Notes: generated by a model not told the origin, from the sequence alone. A stretch of 64,000 nucleotides of DNA from Vibrio sp. DW001 (GCF_029016285.1 NZ_CP091975.1:2542001-2606000), one strand, 5' to 3'. Shown: positions 19,554-29,535, numbered from the stretch's first letter. Made by a program: numbers and translations.

Positions 19554-20336
19554 ATGACCTCGCTTGTCAGGATGAAAAATATTAGTGTTCAGTTTGATGA
19601 CCGTGATGTGTTAGACAACATTAGTTTAGAGATAAACACCAACGAGATAACCACCATTATCGGGCCGAATGGCGCCGGAAAATCGACATTAATTAAAGCG
19701 CTTCTTGGGTTGGTAAAGCCTTACAAAGGCCAGATAGAAAAGAAGAAAAAACTCACTATTGGTTACGTCCCTCAAAAACTCAAATTGAATGACACTTTAC
19801 CGCTACACGTTGACCGCTTTCTTAAGCTAGCCGGAAAATATAGCAAGCAAGAAAGGATTACCGCACTCAAACTGGTCGGCGCAGAACATTTGGCTCGAAA
19901 CGACATGCACCGGTTATCTGGAGGCGAAAACCAACGGGTTCTTCTTGCAAGAGCGCTGTTATTGAGGCCTGAACTTCTGGTTTTAGATGAACCAGCCCAA
20001 GGTGTCGACGTCCAAGGACAAATTGAGTTATACAACCTAATAGAAACCATACGACACCGTTTTCAATGCGCCGTACTGATGATCTCTCATGACCTACATT
20101 TGGTTATGGCTAAAACAGATAAAGTTATCTGTATCAACCACCATGTTTGCTGCTCTGGTGAACCCGAAACAATCAGTACCCACCCATCTTATGTCGCCCT
20201 ATTTGGCCGTCCAAACGATGAATCCCTCGCTTTTTATCATCATTCTCATAGCGGACACCACGATTTGTCCGGCTATCCAAAAGAGAAAGGTGATTGTTGT
20301 TCTGAAAACCATGAGGTAGTTCACCGTCATGATTGA
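19554..20336 (+). CDS. znuC: ZnuC, ATPase of the zinc ABC transporter
   Basis: ZnuC hydrolyses ATP at the inner face of the membrane to drive zinc import. Walker A GPNGAGKST is at residues 38-46, the signature LSGGENQRVLLARAL at about 121, Walker B LLVLDEPAQGVD at about 143, and the switch histidine in MISHDLHLV. The C-terminal 40 residues are rich in His and Cys (for example FYHHSHSGHHD and GDCCSENHEVVHRHD), a tail typical of ZnuC. It overlaps znuB by eight bases. Confidence 0.96.
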   Translation: MTSLVRMKNISVQFDDRDVLDNISLEINTNEITTIIGPNGAGKSTLIKALLGLVKPYKGQIEKKKKLTIGYVPQKLKLNDTLPLHVDRFLKLAGKYSKQERITALKLVGAEHLARNDMHRLSGGENQRVLLARALLLRPELLVLDEPAQGVDVQGQIELYNLIETIRHRFQCAVLMISHDLHLVMAKTDKVICINHHVCCSGEPETISTHPSYVALFGRPNDESLAFYHHSHSGHHDLSGYPKEKGDCCSENHEVVHRHD

Positions 20337-21114
20337 GTTTTTACTTCCCGCTATTTTCGCTGGATTAGGTATCGCCATTATCGCTGGACCATTAGGGTCT
20401 TTTGTTGTGTGGCGTCGTATGGCGTATTTTGGGGACACGTTAGCCCATGCATCGCTGCTTGGCTTGGCGCTAGGTGTACTTTTAGATATCAATATCTACC
20501 TTGCACTTCTTGTTTGCTGCTTAGCCATCGCACTCATTTTAGTCACCTTACAAAAGCGCCAACTCGTTGGGACAGATACCTTACTTGGTATCCTTGCACA
20601 CAGTGCTTTATCATTAGGTTTGGTCTCTATCAGCTTTCTAGATGATGTACGAATAGACCTAATGAGTTACCTGTTTGGCGACCTGCTCTCAGTTTCACCG
20701 TCAGACATCTATTTCATCTACCTTGGCGTCATCGTCATTTCAGTTATTCTCTACTATTTTTGGCAACCTTTGTTGTCGACTACAGTGAGTGAAGAGCTTG
20801 CCGCTGTTGAGGGCACCAATGTCGATCTTATGCGACTTATATTGATGCTACTCATCGGCACTGTCATCGCCGTAGGGATGAAGTTTGTTGGTGCATTGAT
20901 TATTACGTCCCTGCTTATCATACCTTCTGCAACAGCAAGGAAGTTCTCTCGTACACCAGAGCAAATGGTTTTCTTGTCATCTTTGATTGGTTGCGTTTCT
21001 GTGTTGCTAGGTATTGCGCTATCGTGGCATTACGATACACCTGCCGGCCCTTCTGTGGTGGTTTCCGCTGCAGCGCTGTTTATGTTGTCTCAATTTAAGA
21101 AGTCAGCTGACTAA
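20329..21114 (+). CDS. znuB: ZnuB, permease of the zinc ABC transporter
   Basis: ZnuB is the ABC-3 family membrane subunit. The 261-residue protein has about eight hydrophobic helices, with the family segments RMAYFGDTLAHASLLG (residues 30-45), GLVSISFLDDVRIDLMSYLFGD and VGALIITSLLIIPSATAR. Its start lies within the 3' end of znuC, indicating coupled translation. Confidence 0.96.
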   Translation: MIEFLLPAIFAGLGIAIIAGPLGSFVVWRRMAYFGDTLAHASLLGLALGVLLDINIYLALLVCCLAIALILVTLQKRQLVGTDTLLGILAHSALSLGLVSISFLDDVRIDLMSYLFGDLLSVSPSDIYFIYLGVIVISVILYYFWQPLLSTTVSEELAAVEGTNVDLMRLILMLLIGTVIAVGMKFVGALIITSLLIIPSATARKFSRTPEQMVFLSSLIGCVSVLLGIALSWHYDTPAGPSVVVSAAALFMLSQFKKSAD

Positions 21115-21202
21115 TTCCAAAAATATTCCATTAAATCATCAAGATTTAGACTAAAGCTTCTCACTCATATGCCGATACATTGGCATCGAGCGAGGAGCTA
21201 GC

Positions 21203-21718
21203 ATGCAGTTAACCACAACGGAAACATCAGAACCGGTCACCCTAGCAGTTATCAATGAACTGCAAGTGGGTGACAATATCTGTGCCGCCGTTAAACAGCA
21301 TCGCCGAGCCGACTTCGCTCTTTTAGTCGCGATGTTTTCCGAAGATATTCGCGAAACGGTATCTATTTCGCCTGTCGACCTAGCGTCCAATTCAGAATCA
21401 GAGTTAAGAGACAAACTGCAGGTCCCTATCAGCGCTGAACTGCGTTCGAATCAAGAAAGCTATCTCAAAGGGGCCCGGATATCGGAACAATTTCATCAAG
21501 GTGGATTACAGAGCGCCAGATTACAAAACAGGTTAAATCCTGATTCGTTAGCTTATTTGACTGAGCACACTCACGACTTAGGTGAAGATGTTTATCGAAA
21601 CCTGTCTTTCCACACGAAGAGAGCACTCAAGAGCACCCCAGCACCGACCCTCACCGACCACCTCTATCAAAAACTCGTTATTAATCAAATGAGAAGCCAG
21701 ATAAACCACGCTGTGTAA
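21203..21718 (+). CDS. Hypothetical protein downstream of znuB
   Basis: I do not recognise this 171-residue protein. It has no signal peptide, membrane segment or cysteine cluster. It is hydrophilic and probably helical and cytoplasmic. The N-terminal part (LAVINELQVGDNICAAVKQHRRADFALLVAMF) looks folded; the C-terminal half is Gln/Arg/Asn-rich and contains SFHTKRALKSTPAPTLTDHL. AGGAG lies 7-11 bases before the ATG, so it is a real gene. It is 88 bases from znuB and may be read through from it; a zinc-related role is only suggested by position. Confidence 0.75.
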   Translation: MQLTTTETSEPVTLAVINELQVGDNICAAVKQHRRADFALLVAMFSEDIRETVSISPVDLASNSESELRDKLQVPISAELRSNQESYLKGARISEQFHQGGLQSARLQNRLNPDSLAYLTEHTHDLGEDVYRNLSFHTKRALKSTPAPTLTDHLYQKLVINQMRSQINHAV

Positions 21719-21924
21719 TCAAATTTATTAGTAAATGCCACACCACCGACCATAAAATTACGTTTCACAAATAGGGTAGCTCAGTGTGAGATAAGCCTAA
21801 GCCTGAACATTTAGTCGCACGAGAATTTGCATTTCATGATGCTATTCACAACTTGTTTGCTAATTATTAACCACTATTAAATCCATAACACCTTGAATTT
21901 GCAGTGCAGTATTAGAGGGAAACA

Positions 21925-22608
21925 ATGGATATTAATGGTTCGGTTATTCTTATCACATCTGCAGGTACACCGCTTGGTAGCACACTGGCGGTTCATTTTT
22001 CATCATCTGGTGCAAAAGTAATCGCGATAGATACCGACTCCCAGAAACTGGATGAGCTACATTTTCGCTGTAAAGAGAAGTCGACCACCGTCATTACCTA
22101 CCCTATTAAAGACTATTCTGAAAACAGTATTCAACAGCTCTTCGAGACGATAAAGCAGGAACTTCAACTCTCTATTGATGTATTGATTAACTATTGGCCA
22201 AGCTTACCTTTACCCACATTGACTAACGGTATTAGTACAGAAAAATTTTCAGAGCAATTAACGTCACTCGCCTCCCCTATATTCTGTTTTGGTCAAGCTG
22301 GTGCAGAACATATGCAACTCAACAACAAAAAGAACTTAATCATCAATATGATTACCTTCCCACTTAGGCAATCTAACATTGGGCAAGATAGTGCGACGTG
22401 TATGGTTTCTGGCTTTACAAAAAGTTGGGCGAAGGAGTTAGCCCCTTTTAATATCCGCGTAGGCTGTGTCATACCCGGCGTATCTCATACCTCAGATAAC
22501 GACAAAATAGAACACTGGGCCGTCATTCAAGACGAGCTCATTCGGAGTGCAGAATATATTGTCTCCAACGAATATTTTAATGGCCGGGTGATGGCAGCCG
22601 AGGCGTAA
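21925..22608 (+). CDS. SDR-fold protein lacking catalytic residues
   Basis: The 227-residue protein has a short-chain dehydrogenase/reductase (SDR) fold. The dinucleotide loop is altered to ITSAGTPLGSTLAVHF (usually TGxxxGIG), with an acidic residue at the end of the second strand (IAIDTD), as in NAD-preferring members. The active-site segment aligns on GFTKSWAKELAPFNIRVG. At the positions of the catalytic Tyr and Lys there are Gln and Thr (GQDSATCMVSGF), and the catalytic Ser strand reads INMITFP. An oxidoreductase activity is therefore unlikely; a binding or regulatory role is possible. GAGGGAAACA precedes the ATG. It is convergent with adhE. Confidence 0.75.
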   Translation: MDINGSVILITSAGTPLGSTLAVHFSSSGAKVIAIDTDSQKLDELHFRCKEKSTTVITYPIKDYSENSIQQLFETIKQELQLSIDVLINYWPSLPLPTLTNGISTEKFSEQLTSLASPIFCFGQAGAEHMQLNNKKNLIINMITFPLRQSNIGQDSATCMVSGFTKSWAKELAPFNIRVGCVIPGVSHTSDNDKIEHWAVIQDELIRSAEYIVSNEYFNGRVMAAEA

Positions 22609-22722
22609 TAACAAGGCCTTTGATGTCGGCTCCATCGACTACATTTCATCTCATACGTTATTTAGTAGAATTAGTATCACTTTCAAAACAAAACATCGGA
22701 TTCCCTAAATTCTGAACATAAA

Positions 22723-22752
22723 AAAACCCATTGACATAATCAATGGGTTTTT
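22723..22752. terminator. Bidirectional terminator between the SDR gene and adhE
   Basis: AAAACCCATTG (22723-22733) pairs with CAATGGGTTTT (22741-22751) around a 7-base loop. A-rich and T-rich flanks make it usable on both strands. Confidence 0.9.
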
Positions 22753-22806
22753 GTCTCTATCTTGAGAGAATTACGTGCTAGCGAAAACTCTCTAACTCAA
22801 CAAGAC

Positions 22807-25491
22807 TTACTTTTTCTTCGCTATTGTAGCGGCTGGCTTTTGATCGTCTTTCTTCTTGATTACCGTTGTACCTTCGAAAGTTTCACCTTCAACATACGGA
22901 TGACCATGGAAAGAAGTCAATAGTACTTCTTTAAGCTCAGAGATTAGCGGGTAACGAGGGTTAGCACCAGTACACTGGTCATCAAACGCATCGATAGAAA
23001 TCGCATCAACTTGTGCTACGAAATCAGCCTCAGAAACGCCCGCTGCTTTGATTGATAGAGGAATATCCAAATCAACCTTAAGTTCTTCTAACCAAGTAAG
23101 CAGACGCTCGATTTTTTGAGCGGTACGGTCGCCAGCTTGAGATAGACCCAAGTGGTCAGCCACTTCTGCATAACGACGACGCGCTTGTGGGCGGTCATAT
23201 TGTGAGAATGCAGTCTGCTTGGTTGGGTTGTCATTTGCGTTATAACGAACGGTGTTCGAGATAAGTAATGCGTTAGCAAGACCGTGTGGTAAATGGAATG
23301 CGTTACCAATCTTGTGCGCCATTGAGTGACAAACACCTAGGAATGCGTTAGCAAACGCGATACCTGCGATTGTTGCTGCATTGTGTACTTTCTCACGAGC
23401 GATTGGGTCGTTTGCACCGTTCGCATAGCTTGACGGTAAGTATTCTTTAAGCATCTTAAGCGCTTGAAGAGCTTGACCATCTGAGTATTCGTTCGCAAGT
23501 ACTGAAACGTAAGCTTCTAGTGCGTGAGTTACGGCATCGTAACCACCAAACGCTGTTAGAGACTTAGGCATATTCATTACAAGGTTTGCATCAACGATAG
23601 CCATCTGAGGTGTTAGCTCATAATCCGCTAGAGGATACTTAGCACCTGTTTTGTCGTCAGTAACAACGGCAAACGGAGTCACTTCTGAACCAGTACCTGA
23701 AGTAGTCGTAATACAAACAAGTTCTGCTTTTTTGCCCATTTTAGGGAACTTATAGATACGTTTACGGATATCCATAAAGCGCATTGCTAGTTCTTCAAAC
23801 GCTGTTTCTGGATGCTCATACATAACCCACATGATCTTCGCAGCATCCATAGGTGAACCACCACCAAGAGCAAGAATAACGTCAGGCTGGTAGCTTTGCA
23901 TTTGAGCGGCACCTTTTTCAACAACAGATAGCGTTGGATCTGCTTCTACGTCGAAGAAAGTTTGAACTTCCATGCCTTGTGCTTTAAGTAGGTTTACGAT
24001 TTCATCAGCATAGCCGTTGTTGAATAGGAAACGGTCAGTTACAAGGAACGCACGTTTCTTACCTTCTAGGTCGCCAAGTGCGATTGGAAGGCTACCACGA
24101 CGGAAGTAGATTGATCTTGGAAGTTTATGCCACAACATGTTTTCAGCTCTCTTAGCAACAGTTTTCTTGTTGATTAGGTGTTTAGGACCCACGTTTTCAG
24201 AGATAGAGTTACCACCCCATGAACCACAACCAAGCGTAAGAGAAGGTGCAACATTAAAGTTATAAAGATCACCGATACCACCATGAGTCGTTGGGATGTT
24301 TATAAGAATACGAGCTGTTTTAAGTTTGTCACCGAAGTAACGAATACGATCCGCGTTTACATCTTGGTCAGTGTAAAGACCAGACGTGTGACCGATACCG
24401 CCAATCTCTACCATAGTAACCGCTTGAGCTACAGCGTTTTCAAATGAAGACGCGCGGAACATACCAAGCGTTGGAGAAAGTTTTTCATGAGCGAATTCGT
24501 CGTCATAAGAAACTTCACCAAGGCCTTCACCAACAAGAATTTTAGTATCCGCAGGAACTTTGATACCCGCCATTTCAGCGATTGCTGTCGCAGGTTGCCC
24601 TACGATTTTAGCGTTAAGTCCGCCGTCGATAAGCAGTACTTTACGTACTTTATCTGCGTCAGATTTGCTTAATACGTGACCTTTGTGAGAAGCGAAACGC
24701 GCTTTAACTTCGTCATAGACTTCATCCATAACGATGACGGCTTGCTCAGAAGCACAAACAACACCGTTATCGAATGTTTTAGACATAAGGATAGAAGCAA
24801 CTGCACGTTTAACATCTGCTGTGTCATCGATAACAACTGGAACGTTACCTGCACCAACACCGATAGCTGGCTTACCTGAAGAGTAGGCGGCTTTAACCAT
24901 GCCTGGACCACCAGTTGCAAGGATAAGCGCGATACCATCATGCTTCATAAGAGCGTTTGAAAGCTCTACAGATGGCTGGTCAATCCAACCAATGATATCT
25001 TTTGGTGCGCCCGCTGCTACTGCAGCATCTAGTACAATTTTTGCCGCATCGTTAGTAGAATTTTTAGCGCGTGGGTGTGGCGAGAAGATGATACCGTTAC
25101 GTGTTTTTAACGAAATTAGAGATTTAAAAATCGCTGTTGACGTTGGGTTAGTTGTTGGAACGATACCACAGATAATACCGACTGGTTCTGCGATAGTCAT
25201 AGTTCCCATGCTGACGTCTTCGTCTAGCACGCCACACGTTTTCTCATCTTTATACTTGTTATAGATGAACTCAGAAGCAAAGTGGTTTTTGATAACCTTG
25301 TCTTCAATGATACCCATGCCAGACTCAGCAACCGCTTGTTGTGCAAGAGGTATACGAGCTTGGTTAGCTGCAAGAGAAGCCGCACGGAAAATCTTGTCTA
25401 CTTGCTCTTGAGAGAAGGTAGAAAATTCTTCTTGTGCGATTTTAACTCGTGCTACTAAAGCATCTAGTTCAGCCAAATTTGTTACAGGCAT
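22807..25491 (-). CDS. adhE: AdhE, bifunctional acetaldehyde-CoA/alcohol dehydrogenase
   Basis: AdhE converts acetyl-CoA via acetaldehyde to ethanol during fermentation and forms spirosomes. The N-terminal aldehyde dehydrogenase half has the catalytic Cys in NGVVCASEQAV. The C-terminal iron-dependent alcohol dehydrogenase half has GGGSPMDAAK, THALEAYVS and CHSMAHKIG...HGLANALL, which supply NAD and iron ligands. The frame is open to 25566, but ATG 25491 gives the family start MPVTNLAELDALV and has GGAG 7 bases upstream, giving 894 residues. A long upstream region with an FNR-like site fits anaerobic control. Confidence 0.97.
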   Translation of the reverse strand: MPVTNLAELDALVARVKIAQEEFSTFSQEQVDKIFRAASLAANQARIPLAQQAVAESGMGIIEDKVIKNHFASEFIYNKYKDEKTCGVLDEDVSMGTMTIAEPVGIICGIVPTTNPTSTAIFKSLISLKTRNGIIFSPHPRAKNSTNDAAKIVLDAAVAAGAPKDIIGWIDQPSVELSNALMKHDGIALILATGGPGMVKAAYSSGKPAIGVGAGNVPVVIDDTADVKRAVASILMSKTFDNGVVCASEQAVIVMDEVYDEVKARFASHKGHVLSKSDADKVRKVLLIDGGLNAKIVGQPATAIAEMAGIKVPADTKILVGEGLGEVSYDDEFAHEKLSPTLGMFRASSFENAVAQAVTMVEIGGIGHTSGLYTDQDVNADRIRYFGDKLKTARILINIPTTHGGIGDLYNFNVAPSLTLGCGSWGGNSISENVGPKHLINKKTVAKRAENMLWHKLPRSIYFRRGSLPIALGDLEGKKRAFLVTDRFLFNNGYADEIVNLLKAQGMEVQTFFDVEADPTLSVVEKGAAQMQSYQPDVILALGGGSPMDAAKIMWVMYEHPETAFEELAMRFMDIRKRIYKFPKMGKKAELVCITTTSGTGSEVTPFAVVTDDKTGAKYPLADYELTPQMAIVDANLVMNMPKSLTAFGGYDAVTHALEAYVSVLANEYSDGQALQALKMLKEYLPSSYANGANDPIAREKVHNAATIAGIAFANAFLGVCHSMAHKIGNAFHLPHGLANALLISNTVRYNANDNPTKQTAFSQYDRPQARRRYAEVADHLGLSQAGDRTAQKIERLLTWLEELKVDLDIPLSIKAAGVSEADFVAQVDAISIDAFDDQCTGANPRYPLISELKEVLLTSFHGHPYVEGETFEGTTVIKKKDDQKPAATIAKKK

Positions 25492-26068
25492 AATTAATCT
25501 CCATAAATTAAAAAATATTAAAAACTCTTTATTAAGGCTGTTGAGCTCTTGCTTTGAATCGTTCATTCACCATTTAGGGCAAAGTGAAAGAACACTACAA
25601 ACTTAGTAAATTGCTTTCAGTACTGAGTATAATATTTCACAGCTTGAAATTAATTGACTCAGATCAGTTCTGAAAAATTAATTACCTAATTAGGGGTAAT
25701 TAACTTCTATGATCGAGTCTATCACTTTGTTTTTAAAAATAAAAATAAAAAATTTTTATGTTCAAAAAAAACATAACCTAAGACATGTAAGTATTTCTTA
25801 AATAACAGGTTTCGTAAAAAACTTTCACTTTACTTACAAATAACCAACTTAACCACAATAACGACGTGCTACTAAGCAGTATATAGCTTGTTTTTGACAA
25901 CACCACTTAACATGACCATATTTCTCAAAAATGTGCGCTTTTTAACAAAATATTCACCAATTACTATAGGTGATTACGTCCCTCGCTTCTTTCTACAGAA
26001 GAACCTCCCTATACTAGACGGTGTTATCGCTCAAATTGAACACAACCAAAAACTAATAAGAGTGCAAA
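25492..26068. other. Long regulatory interval upstream of adhE
   Basis: About 575 bases separate adhE from the divergent ion channel gene. TTGACTCAGATCAG at 25654-25667 is an FNR-like palindrome with two mismatches, about 165 bases upstream of the adhE start. The stretch at 25730-25760 is a very A/T-rich run. An open frame at 25888-26085 has no recognisable product and overlaps the next gene start, so it is not called. Confidence 0.5.
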
Positions 26069-26920
26069 ATGGACCAAGGGAATAAAACGCTTAAGCATAA
26101 AACGTATGTCATTATATTTGGTACCCATACCACTGCAGGAAAGGTTTTCGACATATGCGTCATTGTCGCTATTTTGCTCTCTTTATTGGTGCTGCTACTC
26201 GATTCCGTCTCCTCTATCAGCAAAGAGTGGTCAGATACGTTTCATTTCTTAGAGTATGGGTTTACTGGCCTCTTCACTATTGAGTACTTAATTCGGCTCT
26301 GGTGTTCACCAAAACCAACCGCTTATGCCAAAAGTTTTTATGGGATCATCGACGTACTCGCTATCCTTCCTACCTATTTAACGATCATCTTCCCTTCCGC
26401 GTCTTTTATGACCGTGATTCGATTGATAAGGGTTTTAAGGATATTCAGAATATTAAAACTGGTCAGATACCTACAAGACTCCAACATATTACTTAGGTCT
26501 CTACTCATGTCGCGCCGGAAGATATTTATATTCTTTAGCGCCGTCGCCATATTAGTCACCATTTTTGGTGCTTTACTCTATGTGATTGAAGGGCCGGAGC
26601 ACGGCTTCACCAGCATCCCTCAAAGCATCTATTGGGCCATTGTGACCATTACCACCGTTGGCTACGGTGATTTGGTGCCTCAAACTGGGTTAGGCAAAGC
26701 TGTTGCGGCCGTAACCATGTTATTGGGTTACTCTATTCTAGCCGTCCCTACGGGTATTATTACCGCCGAATTGAGTCAAGAAATGAATTCACACAAAAGC
26801 TTAGTAAAATGTCCTAACTGTATGAAAAGCGGACACGATCCTGACTCTATGTTCTGTAAACATTGTGGCAGTGAGCTTGCGGATCCAGACAATCGAGTAG
26901 TGCCTGCAGATGATGAGTAA
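26069..26920 (+). CDS. Kv-type potassium channel with C-terminal zinc ribbon
   Basis: A 283-residue inner-membrane channel of the voltage-gated ion channel family. Six helices can be traced. The fourth has regularly spaced arginines (RLIRVLRIFRILKLVRYL), as in voltage sensors. The pore loop carries the potassium selectivity filter TTVGYGD at about residues 192-198. The last 40 residues form a cytoplasmic zinc ribbon (CPNCMKSGHDPDSMFCKHCG), an add-on of unknown role. The start ATG has AAGAGTGCAAA upstream. It stands alone with its own terminator. Confidence 0.9.
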   Translation: MDQGNKTLKHKTYVIIFGTHTTAGKVFDICVIVAILLSLLVLLLDSVSSISKEWSDTFHFLEYGFTGLFTIEYLIRLWCSPKPTAYAKSFYGIIDVLAILPTYLTIIFPSASFMTVIRLIRVLRIFRILKLVRYLQDSNILLRSLLMSRRKIFIFFSAVAILVTIFGALLYVIEGPEHGFTSIPQSIYWAIVTITTVGYGDLVPQTGLGKAVAAVTMLLGYSILAVPTGIITAELSQEMNSHKSLVKCPNCMKSGHDPDSMFCKHCGSELADPDNRVVPADDE

Positions 26921-26923
26921 CAA

Positions 26924-26956
26924 AAAGGCGCAACTTAAAAAGTAATGCGCCTTTAT
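26924..26956 (+). terminator. Intrinsic terminator of the potassium channel gene
   Basis: AAAGGCGCA (26924-26932) pairs with TGCGCCTTT (26946-26954), with a 13-base loop and a short T tail. It begins four bases after the stop codon. Confidence 0.82.
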
Positions 26957-27018
26957 ATGTTCTATATTTGCTTCAATTAAAAAGCTAAATAGGAGACAAT
27001 TCAATGACGAATTATCTC

Positions 27019-28134
27019 CTATTTTGATTCAAGAATTATTCTCAATGTTCTACGAAGCGGTTCAGCCGCCCCCCATAACAGTTGGTCACCAACTGTAAAT
27101 GCATTCAAGAAATCATTACCCATCGTCATTTTACGTAAACGACCCACAGGAACAGAAAGTGTGCCGGTTACTTTCGCAGGACTCAGCTCCTGTGAGGTAA
27201 TGTCACGGTCATTCGGAATGACTTTAACCCATTCATTATGAGACGCGATAATGTCTTCTATCTCATCCATTGGTACGTCTTGCTTGAGTTTAATAGTCAA
27301 CGCTTGCGAGTGACAACGCATTGAACCAATTCTGACACAGGTTCCATCTATAGGAACTGGGCTCTGATCAAGTCCAAGGATCTTATTCGTCTCGACTGTC
27401 GCTTTCCATTCTTCTTTGCTCTGACCATTATCGCGTTTCACATCAATCCAAGGGATAAGCGAGCCTGCTAGAGGAACACCAAACTGGTCTGTCGGGAAAG
27501 ATGATGAACGGATTGTTTCTGCCACTTTTCTGTCAATATCTAAGATCGAGCTAGATGGGTCAGCGAGCTCTGTACTAACAGATTCACTAATGGTGCCCAT
27601 TTGAGATATAAGTTCACGCATGTTTTTCGCACCAGCGCCAGAAGCCGCTTGATACGTCATCGCACTCATCCACTCTATCATGCCTTTTTCATATAGGCCG
27701 CCCAGTCCCATCAGCATCAAGCTAACGGTACAGTTGCCACCCACAAAAGTATTGGTTCCACTCGCAATGCCTTGTTGAATCTGCGCTAAGTTTACTGGGT
27801 CAAGCGTAATAATTGCATCGTCTTTCATACGAAGCGTCGACGCCGCATCTATCCAATACCCTTTCCAACCCGCTTGGCGTAATGCTGGATACACTTTTTC
27901 TGTATAACCACCACCCTGGCAGGTAATAATGGCATCGAGCTGCTTTAAACTCTCAATATCAAAAGCATCTTGTAACATCCCTGTCTCTTTTCCAAGCTGA
28001 GGGGCTGGAATACCAATCTGAGATGTACTATAAAAAACGGGTTCGATATGGTCGAAATCTTTCTCTTCTACCATACGCTGCATTAAAACAGAGCCGACCA
28101 TACCACGCCAGCCAACTAGACCTACTCTCATCAT
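27019..28134 (-). CDS. asd: Aspartate-semialdehyde dehydrogenase
   Basis: Asd reduces aspartyl phosphate to aspartate semialdehyde, the branch point to lysine/diaminopimelate, threonine and methionine. The 371-residue protein begins with the NADP-binding [17 protein letters not shown]. The catalytic cysteine is in [18 protein letters not shown] at about residue 136, and a catalytic His lies in [13 protein letters not shown]. Two ATG codons are adjacent (28134 and 28131); GGAG lies 8 bases before the first. It belongs to the enterobacterial-type Asd group. Confidence 0.97.
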   Translation of the reverse strand: MMRVGLVGWRGMVGSVLMQRMVEEKDFDHIEPVFYSTSQIGIPAPQLGKETGMLQDAFDIESLKQLDAIITCQGGGYTEKVYPALRQAGWKGYWIDAASTLRMKDDAIITLDPVNLAQIQQGIASGTNTFVGGNCTVSLMLMGLGGLYEKGMIEWMSAMTYQAASGAGAKNMRELISQMGTISESVSTELADPSSSILDIDRKVAETIRSSSFPTDQFGVPLAGSLIPWIDVKRDNGQSKEEWKATVETNKILGLDQSPVPIDGTCVRIGSMRCHSQALTIKLKQDVPMDEIEDIIASHNEWVKVIPNDRDITSQELSPAKVTGTLSVPVGRLRKMTMGNDFLNAFTVGDQLLWGAAEPLRRTLRIILESK

Positions 28135-28443
28135 TTTCTACACTCCGTGTGAATTCAATATATCTCCTCCCATAATTAATGATTTATTGATAAAAAAACA
28201 AGCTTTTTTATGTGAAACTCAAAAAAATCTAATCAATCGGCTATTTTCAATCGTTTACTAGAAAGGTATTTGATAATTACTCTCGTTGGGCTTGTCGTTG
28301 CGAGGCCAAAGTGCCATGTTCTATATGACACGAGCGTGAGGTATTCGCTATGAAATGTGTTTTTCGAGCCAATTTAACCATCAATTGGCCAATTGTACGT
28401 ATAAAAAAAGGGCTTACGCCCTCTTTTTACTTCCAATAACTGA
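28135..28443. other. Interval between asd and yejK
   Basis: About 310 bases carry the yejK terminator at the right and presumably the asd promoter at the left. I looked for a lysine riboswitch, since asd is sometimes so controlled, and could not recognise one. Nothing else is evident. Confidence 0.5.
28402..28429 (-). terminator. Intrinsic terminator of yejK
   Basis: AGGGC (28409-28413) pairs with GCCCT (28418-28422) in a tight loop, extended by flanking A-run and T-run pairing. On the minus strand it ends in a T-run after the yejK stop codon. Confidence 0.85.
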
Positions 28444-29451
28444 TCAGCTGTTGTTCTTTCGTGTCAGTTGATCTTTTAGGTTTGGAGGCGTGCCTTTAAT
28501 GGTTAACGTATCCGTTTCAGGATCATAAAAAACCCGTTCACCTAACAGCATACTGTCGAAATTAATACTCAAACCACCGCCAGCACCAACATACTTGGTC
28601 AATTTTCTCACGGTGCTTCTATCTACAGGGAATTTATCTTCCAGTTCATAGCCACGCTCCTCGGTGTAATCCAAAAAGCTTGTCCCATCGGTACTTGTCG
28701 GTAACTCGCCAGACAGTTCTTTAACTTCTAACTCTTCATTGGCCTTGACCTGTTCGCTACAATAATCAAATACTTGTTTTTTGTAGCTTGTGGTTTCTTC
28801 TTTATCAAGCTGCGCATCGGTACAATAATCATCAACCGCTTGCATCAATACTAGGTTCTGATGTTTCGTATCTAAACCCACTTCAGCTTGAAGGAAATCC
28901 AAAAAGAAATCGGCGATTTTTCTGCCAACCCTTCCTTTTATATAAGAAAGATATCGGTTTGATTCAGAGTCCGTCTCATAGGTAGATAAGTCGATTCGTG
29001 CCACGATATCCATCTTGCTAATATCAAGGTAGTCCGTAGCACTGATATCAAGCCCTTCCGTTACTTTTAAGCTCTGATGCGATGGCAATAACGCAATGAA
29101 CATATAATCAGTCGCAAGTGACTGATATTCAGCCAAGACCAAAATACCTTCGTCTGCAAATGGATACTTTGACAGTTCATCTTTTAATCTCAGTGCACAA
29201 TTTTGAGAAAAATCGTAAAAACTCCTCTCTCCATGGCGAAGTTCTTGCAACCAGTTCTTAAAGTTGCTGTCAGATTGAAAGGCGGCAAAACCTTTGCCTG
29301 CTTTTGCGTTAAAAACACGGTGAAGCTCTGACACTAGGTCCTCGGAAAAACGATTATTTTCAAGGGATTCCGTCCGGTAGTTGACGGTTAGTTCATCCTG
29401 ATCATTTTTAGTTAATTGATGTAAGATGACATTAGATATATTTAGGCTCAT
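28444..29451 (-). CDS. yejK: Nucleoid-associated protein YejK (NdpA family)
   Basis: A 335-residue protein of the NdpA/YejK family, which co-purifies with the nucleoid in E. coli. The N-terminus (MSLNISNVILHQL) and the central FLDFLQAEVGLDTKHQNLVLMQAVDDYC are characteristic. It is divergent from yejL with an 84-base gap, the order seen in many gamma-proteobacteria. The molecular function is poorly defined; the name is a family assignment. Confidence 0.93.
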   Translation of the reverse strand: MSLNISNVILHQLTKNDQDELTVNYRTESLENNRFSEDLVSELHRVFNAKAGKGFAAFQSDSNFKNWLQELRHGERSFYDFSQNCALRLKDELSKYPFADEGILVLAEYQSLATDYMFIALLPSHQSLKVTEGLDISATDYLDISKMDIVARIDLSTYETDSESNRYLSYIKGRVGRKIADFFLDFLQAEVGLDTKHQNLVLMQAVDDYCTDAQLDKEETTSYKKQVFDYCSEQVKANEELEVKELSGELPTSTDGTSFLDYTEERGYELEDKFPVDRSTVRKLTKYVGAGGGLSINFDSMLLGERVFYDPETDTLTIKGTPPNLKDQLTRKNNS

Positions 29452-29535
29452 AGCGAATAAATTATGGTTTCGATTTCAGTTGTGATGAAGAGTAGGTTAT
29501 CATAAGCCGCTTTCACTATCATTATTAGAGTTACT

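Noticed and set aside
25888..26085. A 65-codon open frame upstream of the potassium channel gene.
   Set aside because: It has no recognisable protein features and no ribosome binding site, and it overlaps the channel start in another frame.
28135..28400. Possible lysine riboswitch ahead of asd.
   Set aside because: The conserved core sequences of the L-box could not be found on the minus strand.
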